Assembly (NCBI GenBank): GCA_007129145.1
Contig: SKWC01000131.1
Span: forward strand, 1 to 54,851
Length of the DNA stretch: 54,851 nt
Origin: Rubritepida sp.
GTDB lineage: Bacteria > Pseudomonadota > Alphaproteobacteria > Acetobacterales > Acetobacteraceae
Direction: 5' to 3'
The position numbers and the translations under genes were made by a program. Every line of letters begins with the position of its first letter. Within the stretch, counting starts at the first letter, position 1. Under the pieces are notes generated by a model. The model searched no databases. It had not been told where the DNA came from and saw only the letters and a list, made by a program, of their open reading frames with translations. Below are positions 50,972 through 54,851 of the stretch, piece by piece.

Positions 50972-51033
50972 CCCCCCTACCCAAAGACATTGGGCGAGCA
51001 CGCCCCCCTACCTAAAAACCTTGAGCGAGGGGT
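50972..51033. repeat. Two 31-bp imperfect direct repeats
   Basis: CCCCCCTACC starts at 50972 and again at 51003, each followed by a related AAA.AC.TTG.GCGAG stretch, giving two tandem 31-bp units. TTGGGC (50990) and TAAAAA (51013), 17 bp apart, could form a plus-strand promoter across the junction for the 51218 gene. Confidence 0.55.
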
Positions 51034-51217
51034 TTCGGGAGATAGAAGCGGCTGCGCGCGCGTGTGGGCGCGTGCCCCCCCCCTGGGTTCGTGTGGGGGT
51101 GGGTCGGTTCGGGTCGGTACCTGCCGGGTGAACGTACCGCACCGGACGGTGCCGCCGGGTGCTACGATGGGTGCCGGTGTCACTGGCCTCGAGCCGGTGC
51201 GCCGCAGGGAGCACAGC

Positions 51218-51625
51218 ATGACGAAGCCGCTAGCACGCCGTCCGAAGCCCCGCATCGTGACCCCGACCGGCTCACCCGTGCCGCAGGCCACCGGCACCCG
51301 GGCCGTCCGACCGTCGGCACGACAGTCGCAACGCTTCGAGGCGCACGGTCCGCTCACGTGGGACGCTCCGACGGCCACGCCGCACGAGCGGTCGGACGGG
51401 ACACGGGTGTGGCAAGTGGAGACCGCGCCCCACCGTCCGGACGCTGGCGGCGCACCGGGCCGCGGTGCGCGTCGTGCGACGCGGCGCAACCGTGATGTCG
51501 ACCATGTGAACGAAGCGGTCGCGCCCGGTTGGTCACGTGCCGACCGTCGGGCATGGGCCGCGGCGCAACGTGAGCGTCGTGAGACGGCCCGCGCGACCCG
51601 GCGTAGGGTACGCGTCACGGGCTAG
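51218..51625 (+). CDS. Basic hypothetical protein, 135 aa
   Basis: The ATG at 51218 has CAGGGAG at good spacing. The longer upstream frame has no support. The product is rich in Arg, Ala, Pro and Thr (MTKPLARRPKPRIVTPTGSP) with a C-terminal very basic helix (ERRETARATRRRVRVTG). It may bind nucleic acid or membrane. It is followed within 10 bp by a large terminator-like hairpin. No family is recognised. Confidence 0.5.
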   Translation: MTKPLARRPKPRIVTPTGSPVPQATGTRAVRPSARQSQRFEAHGPLTWDAPTATPHERSDGTRVWQVETAPHRPDAGGAPGRGARRATRRNRDVDHVNEAVAPGWSRADRRAWAAAQRERRETARATRRRVRVTG

Positions 51626-51634
51626 CGTCCGGAC

Positions 51635-51698
51635 GTCCCCACGGCCCACACACGGCCCGCGTGCACCATGCGCGGGCCGTTCCCATGCCGTGGGGGAC
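51635..51698 (+). terminator. Large nested hairpin after the 51218 gene
   Basis: The inner stem ACGGCCCGCG/CGCGGGCCGT (10 bp, perfect, 9-nt loop) lies inside an outer stem GTCCCCACGGC/GCCGTGGGGGAC with one bulge. It starts 10 bp after the stop codon. There is no T-run, so it may act as terminator or RNA-stability element. Confidence 0.6.
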
Positions 51699-51740
51699 GC
51701 ATCATCGCGCGACGGCGCAACGGGTGCACGCGGTACCACT

Positions 51741-51770
51741 TGACAACACCCCCGGTGGTGTGCAACACTT
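51741..51770 (+). promoter_or_regulatory. Plus-strand promoter of the non-coding block
   Basis: TTGACA, an 18-bp spacer that starts ACACCCCCGG, and an AACACT -10-like box, close to 51741-51770. The same C-tract after the -35 box occurs at 4388. It would transcribe the hairpin-rich block 51780-52475. Confidence 0.5.
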
Positions 51771-51785
51771 ACCTCACAACGCACC

Positions 51786-51811
51786 ACGGGCTCCGCGACC
51801 GGAGCACCCGT
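51786..51811 (+). other. Leader hairpin
   Basis: ACGGGCTCC-GCGACC-GGAGC-A-CCCGT, a 9-bp stem with one bulged A, just after the expected transcription start. A direct repeat TAGGACCG (near 51811 and 51825) follows. Confidence 0.4.
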
Positions 51812-51863
51812 AGGACCGCCACCATAGGACCGACGTGCACATAAGTGCTACGTGCTGTAAGCG

Positions 51864-51879
51864 CTCACGTTCGCGTGAG
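51864..51879 (+). other. Hairpin with TTCG tetraloop
   Basis: CTCACG-TTCG-CGTGAG is a perfect 6-bp stem with a TTCG loop, one of a chain of hairpins in the non-coding block. Confidence 0.4.
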
Positions 51880-51937
51880 ACACCATGGGCTATGTCCTGG
51901 TATCGCACGAAGGCGTCACCCGTGCAATGGTCCTACG

Positions 51938-52054
51938 GTGTGGTCCTACTCGTGTGTGTGTTGTGTACAGCCTAACCTCACGTTCGACCAGTGCCGCGCG
52001 TGTCTCGGCACGGGTGCACGCCTAGTGTGCCCAGTGGCATTCGGTCGACGATAG
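51938..52054 (+). CDS. Candidate mini zinc-finger protein with CxxCxGxG motif, 38 aa
   Basis: The frame from GTG at 51938 to the stop at 52054 encodes MWSYSCVCCVQPNLTFDQ, then CRACLGTGARLVCP. The CxxCxGxG unit is the DnaJ-type zinc motif and is also common in tiny phage proteins. No Shine-Dalgarno sequence is seen and the surrounding block looks non-coding, so chance is possible. Confidence 0.3.
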   Translation: MWSYSCVCCVQPNLTFDQCRACLGTGARLVCPVAFGRR

Positions 52055-52065
52055 CGCGGAGTGTG

Positions 52066-52182
52066 AGCCGCGCCGATAGTCACCTATTGGGTCGGTGACC
52101 GTCATGCGTAAGCGTGGCGACAATGGATCGCGAGTCCGTCTGCCCAGGCGCCGAGTGTGGGCAAGCGCGGCTAGACCCTAGC
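52066..52182 (+). ncRNA. Candidate structured RNA (multi-branch, with competing hairpin)
   Basis: An 8-bp closing helix AGCCGCGC (52066-52073) / GCGCGGCT (52165-52172) encloses a perfect hairpin GTCACC/GGTGAC (52079-52099), a middle arm with GGA/TCC pairs, and a perfect hairpin TGCCCA/TGGGCA (52141-52163). The next hairpin GCTAG-ACC-CTAGC (52170-52182) uses three bases of the closing helix, so the two folds exclude each other, as in a switch. It is not a tRNA: there is no T-loop or anticodon arm. By inspection only. Confidence 0.4.
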
Positions 52183-52249
52183 ATGGGTCGAACGATGGTC
52201 CTTGAATGTTGGCATCCAGCCGGGGCGACAGTTGAACCCATGGCGGGCA

Positions 52250-52270
52250 ACGCGAGTGTGCTCCTCGCGT
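52250..52270 (+). other. Hairpin
   Basis: ACGCGAG-TGTGCTC-CTCGCGT, a perfect 7-bp stem in the non-coding block. Confidence 0.35.
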
Positions 52271-52394
52271 GATGTGGCCGATTCTCGTTCGGGGTTACAC
52301 ATCAGCACGCCCAAAGGTCAACCGGACCGGTGATGTTCCAACGGTCGCGATGCGGGATACTCGCGGCCACCCTACGTACTACTTCCACAGGCTC

Positions 52395-52429
52395 AGGCCC
52401 ACGTCACGTGTCAAGCGCGGCGTGGGCCT
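52395..52429 (+). terminator. Attenuator-like hairpin before the 52476 gene
   Basis: AGGCCCACG and CGTGGGCCT (9-bp perfect stem, 17-nt loop) are followed by TCTCTT. It lies inside the leader of the 52476 gene, about 45 bp before the start, so it could stop transcription conditionally. Confidence 0.5.
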
Positions 52430-52475
52430 TCTCTTCCACTCGCTCGCTGATGAGCGGTGGGGAAACGGAGCCACC

Positions 52476-53165
52476 ATGAACACTGCGGCAATCGTTGCAG
52501 GCCTCATTCACGCGTTCGTCAAGAGCGCGGAGGCGATCGGTGCTCAACGCATCGCGTTGGGCGACACGGTGCTCACCCTGTGGAAGCACTTGAGCAAGGC
52601 TGAAACCGCTGAGCGCTTGCGCGACGCGATCCCCGATGAGCGTGCTCGCATGCTCTTGGGTCGCGTCATCACGCCGGGGCTGCTGAACGACTTGGCAATC
52701 GCGGCGTCGACGTTCCGTGAGAACGAGGGTTTGGCACATGGCAATCACATCCTGACGCGCGATGACGTTGCGCGACTCGACGTGAAGCCCGCTGAACTCG
52801 CTGAGATCGCGAGCGCTGCCGCTTCGGGCAAGGTGCGCGTCAAGGACGTGCACGCTGCCACGAAGGGCGGCAAGGGCGGCGAGAAGGCTCTTGCTCGTAT
52901 CCGTCAGACCTTGGCCGCGTCGGATGAACCGGCGCTCACCCCTATCCAGGCCAAGGAGCGTGAACTCGAGCAGCTCGACAAGCGCATCGCCGACCTTCAG
53001 GCCAAGCGCAAGAAGGTCATCGACGACCTCGCGAAGATGCGCGAGGAGCGCGAGGCACAAGCGGAGGTCGACGCCGCCGTCGCCGTCGTGCAAGCGGAGC
53101 GCGTCGAGAAGCCGGTGCGCAAGAACACCACGCGCAAGCCGAGTGAGGCGCGGCTCAGCGCGTAA
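52476..53165 (+). CDS. Helical protein with C-terminal coiled coil, 229 aa
   Basis: The ATG at 52476 follows GGGGAAACGGAGCC. The N-terminal 130 residues are helical (RLRDAIPDERARMLLGRVIT; HILTRDDVARLDVKPAELAE), then comes a coiled coil (KERELEQLDKRIADLQAKRK) and a basic end (KPVRKNTTRKPSEARL). A DNA-binding or partition-like role is conceivable but no family is recognised. Its leader carries an attenuator-like hairpin and the structured block. Confidence 0.65.
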   Translation: MNTAAIVAGLIHAFVKSAEAIGAQRIALGDTVLTLWKHLSKAETAERLRDAIPDERARMLLGRVITPGLLNDLAIAASTFRENEGLAHGNHILTRDDVARLDVKPAELAEIASAAASGKVRVKDVHAATKGGKGGEKALARIRQTLAASDEPALTPIQAKERELEQLDKRIADLQAKRKKVIDDLAKMREEREAQAEVDAAVAVVQAERVEKPVRKNTTRKPSEARLSA

Positions 53166-53190
53166 GGGATCGGCAATCGGGGCGTCCTGG

Positions 53191-53206
53191 TTCGAGAGTT
53201 CTCGAA
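53191..53206. promoter_or_regulatory. Palindromic site 14 (TTCGAGAGTTCTCGAA)
   Basis: Perfect TTCRAG-N4-CTYGAA match and the most extended copy: GGTTCGAGA-GT-TCTCGAACC has 9-bp arms. It is intergenic, between the 229-aa gene and the next small gene. Confidence 0.85.
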
Positions 53207-53240
53207 CCGGGGCGCCTCACCGCTCGTGAAGGGGGACGCC

Positions 53241-53456
53241 TTGCACATCAAGCGCATCATCCGTCAGCACCGTCGTGACTTCACGGCCATCTACGAGTGC
53301 GAGCACTGCGGCACGCAAGAGGAGGCGTCCGGGTACGACGACACGTACTTCCACCAGCACGTCATCCCCAACATGAAGTGCAAGCGGTGCACGCTCACAG
53401 CGGGTGAGGATTACCGTGCGCTGGCGACCAAGTACCCCGACGATCAGACCGTCTGA
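53241..53456 (+). CDS. Small zinc-ribbon protein, 71 aa
   Basis: The TTG at 53241 has AGGGGG at 5-bp spacing. A GTG at 53226 in the same frame lacks a Shine-Dalgarno sequence. CEHC and CKRC pairs (about residues 25-28 and 52-55) with GYDDTYFHQHVIP between them suggest a zinc ribbon. It may be a nucleic-acid or regulator-binding adaptor. No family is recognised. Confidence 0.55.
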   Translation: MHIKRIIRQHRRDFTAIYECEHCGTQEEASGYDDTYFHQHVIPNMKCKRCTLTAGEDYRALATKYPDDQTV

Positions 53457-53465
53457 GGAGGCGAC

Positions 53466-53666
53466 ATGGGCAAGGGTGCACCGGAGCGCATCCACACCGC
53501 CGCATTCCACCCGCTCGGCTTGGCATGGGAAGCGGGCAACGCCGCCTACCGGCGTGGCATCATTCCAGCCGCCAACCCGTACAACGACAGGCTCGAGCGA
53601 CACGAGTACGAGGCGTGGCTCGCCGGGTTCTGGTTCGCTCATCAACGCGCCGTCACCGGCAAGTAG
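53466..53666 (+). CDS. RMF/CrpP-like small protein, 66 aa
   Basis: The ATG at 53466 has GAGGAGG upstream. The pattern GLAWEAGNAAYRRGIIPAAN-PYND-EYEAWLAGFWFAHQ fits the ribosome modulation factor-like family (A..G..A...G....NPY....W..GF). In bacteria RMF dimerises ribosomes; phage copies may act on ribosomes or have other roles. Moderately sure. Confidence 0.6.
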   Translation: MGKGAPERIHTAAFHPLGLAWEAGNAAYRRGIIPAANPYNDRLERHEYEAWLAGFWFAHQRAVTGK

Positions 53667-53675
53667 GAGGCAAGC

Positions 53676-53882
53676 ATGGCCAACCGCAACGACCACGTGA
53701 TGACCAACGACGGGCTGCGCCGCATGAGCCTGACGACCGTGCGGGTCATGCCGCAGCGCCGCATCAGGCGCACGTTCACGGCGCCGCAGCCCACGCCCAT
53801 CGCCACGCCCACCGTGACGAGCAAGCCGGGCGTGCTCAGCGCCATCGCCTCGGCGTTCCGCAGGTGGTTCGGCATGCGCTGA
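53676..53882 (+). CDS. Basic hypothetical protein, 68 aa
   Basis: The ATG at 53676 has AGGAGG upstream. It is rich in Arg, Thr and Pro, with a C-terminal amphipathic helix (VLSAIASAFRRWFGMR) that could bind membrane or RNA. No domain is recognised. A hairpin at 53902-53930 follows. Confidence 0.5.
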   Translation: MANRNDHVMTNDGLRRMSLTTVRVMPQRRIRRTFTAPQPTPIATPTVTSKPGVLSAIASAFRRWFGMR

Positions 53883-53901
53883 GCCACCAGCACGACAATC
53901 A

Positions 53902-53930
53902 GGGACCGGCAATCGCAGCGTGCCGGTCCC
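53902..53930 (+). terminator. Hairpin terminator
   Basis: GGGACCGGCA and TGCCGGTCCC form a perfect 10-bp stem with a 9-nt loop, 19 bp after the stop codon. There is no T-run. Confidence 0.6.
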
Positions 53931-53992
53931 GCTATCTTGCGTCCCCAATCCACCTATCCGGGGGCGAGCATCATTCACGAAGGAGGCACGAC

Positions 53993-54226
53993 ATGGCACG
54001 CAGCACCACGCAAGCACCAGCAGTTCACCTCGGTGACCCTCGCAACCCGATCATCGTGCGGCACGAAGGTGACCGCACCATCATCGAGTTCGACCACACC
54101 TTCCGGGCGCCCGAGACCACCGGCAAGGGCAATCGCCGCATCGCCAGCAGCCTCGGCAACAAGGAGGTCATCACGCCCGACGGTGCCTCGTTCATCATCG
54201 GTCTCAACGCCTACGCTCAGGGCTGA
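53993..54226 (+). CDS. Hypothetical protein, 77 aa
   Basis: The start is the ATG at 53993 (MARSTTQAPAVHLGDPRNPI) with AAGGAGG upstream. The longer frame from 53525 crosses other genes and is rejected. It is a small beta-rich protein (RHEGDRTIIEFDHTFRAPET) with a Gly/Lys-rich loop. No family is recognised. Confidence 0.6.
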   Translation: MARSTTQAPAVHLGDPRNPIIVRHEGDRTIIEFDHTFRAPETTGKGNRRIASSLGNKEVITPDGASFIIGLNAYAQG

Positions 54227-54233
54227 GGCACTG

Positions 54234-54261
54234 TTACAGACCCCCCTGTTTTAGGTAGAAT
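54234..54261 (+). promoter_or_regulatory. Plus-strand promoter before the 54272 gene
   Basis: TTACAG (54234-54239), a 16-bp spacer with a C6 run, and TAGAAT (54256-54261). The C-tract after the -35 box is as in the promoters at 4388 and 51741. The GTTTTAGGTAG part is the reverse complement of a stretch in the direct repeats at 51009-51019, give or take one A. Confidence 0.45.
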
Positions 54262-54271
54262 CGAGGCAAGC

Positions 54272-54508
54272 ATGGCCGATAAACCAACCGATCTGACACC
54301 GGAGGACCTGGAGGCTCACCGTGCCCGCGTGGAGCGCCAGGACAGGTACCTCGCACAGCCTGACAGGTGCCCTTACTGCGGGTCGTCAGACCTCACGGGC
54401 GGCAGCCTCACCGTGGACAACGGCTCGTGCTCGCAGCGCATCTGGTGCTCCGACTGCGACCACTCCTGGTACGACTGCTACGCCCTCGTCGGGTTCACGG
54501 AGGTGTGA
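54272..54508 (+). CDS. Zinc-ribbon protein, 78 aa
   Basis: CPYC (near residues 33-36) and CSDC (near 60-63) flank a beta segment, a classical zinc ribbon, with an acidic N-terminus (DLTPEDLEAHRARVERQD). A nucleic-acid or RNA-polymerase-binding role is possible. The GAGG Shine-Dalgarno sequence is followed by the ATG at 54272. Confidence 0.7.
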   Translation: MADKPTDLTPEDLEAHRARVERQDRYLAQPDRCPYCGSSDLTGGSLTVDNGSCSQRIWCSDCDHSWYDCYALVGFTEV

Positions 54509-54510
54509 CC

Positions 54511-54693
54511 ATGCCCACGTACTCAGTCAAGGAGACCTGGGTTCGCTGCCATGAGGTCGAGGCCGACAACGAAGAGGACGCCGTCGACATCATTGTCGCC
54601 GAACTCGAGACCGAAGCCGATAGCATCGAGTTCGCCGACAACGCACGTGCACTCGGCTTCGATGAAGAGCGCCTGACCGCAGAGGAGGTGTGA
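54511..54693 (+). CDS. Acidic small protein, 60 aa
   Basis: The start is the ATG at 54511 (MPTYSVKETWVRCHEVEADN), 2 bp after the previous stop, with GGAGGTG upstream. It is very acidic and helical (EEDAVDIIVAELETEADSIE), a typical DNA-mimic-like charge pattern, but the fold is unknown. Confidence 0.6.
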   Translation: MPTYSVKETWVRCHEVEADNEEDAVDIIVAELETEADSIEFADNARALGFDEERLTAEEV

Positions 54694-54694
54694 C

Positions 54695-54841
54695 GTGACC
54701 GTCTTCTGGTGGGCGTGCATCATCCTGCTGACCGTTGCCATCCTCGACCCGCACGAGGGCAGAGGAAAGGCGTTCGCCATCATCGGCGTGCTGTTCGGCT
54801 TCATCTCACTGATGGCCAACGTCCTACGAATCGGAGTGTGA
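54695..54841 (+). CDS. Micro membrane protein, 48 aa
   Basis: The GTG at 54695 follows GAGGAGG, which overlaps the end of the previous gene. The product (MTVFWWACIILLTVAILDPH and onward) has two hydrophobic segments (residues 3-17 and 27-44) joined by a basic loop (EGRGK). It is a two-helix membrane peptide, as in small phage holin-like proteins, but no family is recognised. Confidence 0.6.
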   Translation: MTVFWWACIILLTVAILDPHEGRGKAFAIIGVLFGFISLMANVLRIGV

Positions 54842-54851
54842 CCACGTGAAC

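Noticed and set aside
50972..51033. CRISPR array
   Set aside because: Only two imperfect tandem units without spacers.
52066..52182. tRNA or tmRNA gene
   Set aside because: The multi-branch fold has no T-loop consensus, no anticodon arm and no CCA; only a general structured RNA is proposed.
52269..52475. Longer N-terminus for the 52476 gene
   Set aside because: Upstream frame contains the attenuator-like hairpin, lacks a ribosome binding site and has non-coding-like composition; the ATG at 52476 is better.
54846..54851. GTG start at the window end joining to base 1
   Set aside because: The resulting frame 1 ORF ends at 123 and looks non-coding, and the window ends may not be joined; the frame from base 3 is more protein-like.

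Overview
This window looks like most or all of the genome of a tailed phage with podovirus-type gene content. It is GC-rich (about 60% or more by eye), tightly packed and almost fully coding. There is no rRNA, tRNA, CRISPR array or insertion sequence. I see no integrase, no DNA or RNA polymerase and no chromosomal housekeeping gene. The promoters I can make out are sigma70-like (TTGACA/TATGAT), so the phage probably uses host RNA polymerase and a host replicative polymerase. The host cannot be named from the sequence. The high GC content and possible leaderless starts would fit an actinobacterium or another high-GC bacterium, but the T7-like internal virion proteins argue for caution. Whether base 1 and base 54851 join is not shown.

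Layout. (1) 1-3208, plus strand: small early genes, an acidic-tailed 499-aa protein and an HNH nuclease. (2) 3165-4301, minus strand: three small, probably membrane-linked genes, including a LydA-like holin candidate, facing a strong divergent promoter region at 4320-4445. (3) 4445-12955, plus strand: the replication and recombination operon. It holds an acidic-tailed protein that may bind ssDNA, a DEDDy exonuclease, an ArgR-like regulator, a replisome-organiser-like protein, a TOPRIM primase-helicase, a RuvC-like resolvase and a two-HTH protein. (4) 12966-50868, minus strand, read right to left: an RHH regulator, zinc-finger and small membrane proteins, a GroES homologue, a terminator, a possible small terminase, an ADP-ribosyltransferase-like protein, a ParB-motif protein, large terminase, glucosaminidase endolysin and LLH-type holin, portal, scaffold, capsid, adaptors, a large BNR-repeat tail protein, collagen-like fibres, three internal virion proteins (one with a C-terminal lytic transglycosylase) and more tail or receptor-binding proteins. 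(5) 50869-51217: a divergent regulatory region with a dense GGAACA/TGTTCC operator array. (6) 51218-54841, plus strand: small accessory genes around an 850-bp hairpin-rich block with almost no convincing coding.

The most striking non-gene feature is a family of 14 perfect copies of the 16-bp palindrome TTCRAG-N4-CTYGAA (extended form GGTTCRAGANNTCTYGAACC). The copies are 1-7 kb apart from end to end, most of them inside genes. Fewer than 0.01 copies would be expected by chance at this base composition. Such scattered repressor-site sets are known as stoperators in cluster A mycobacteriophages and as SPBRE sites in SPbeta. Here the site is a different palindrome, and the phage also encodes an ArgR-family protein whose classical operator has the same 4-bp-centred symmetry. 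This looks like a genome-wide repression, silencing or segregation system and is the best candidate for an undescribed system in the window.
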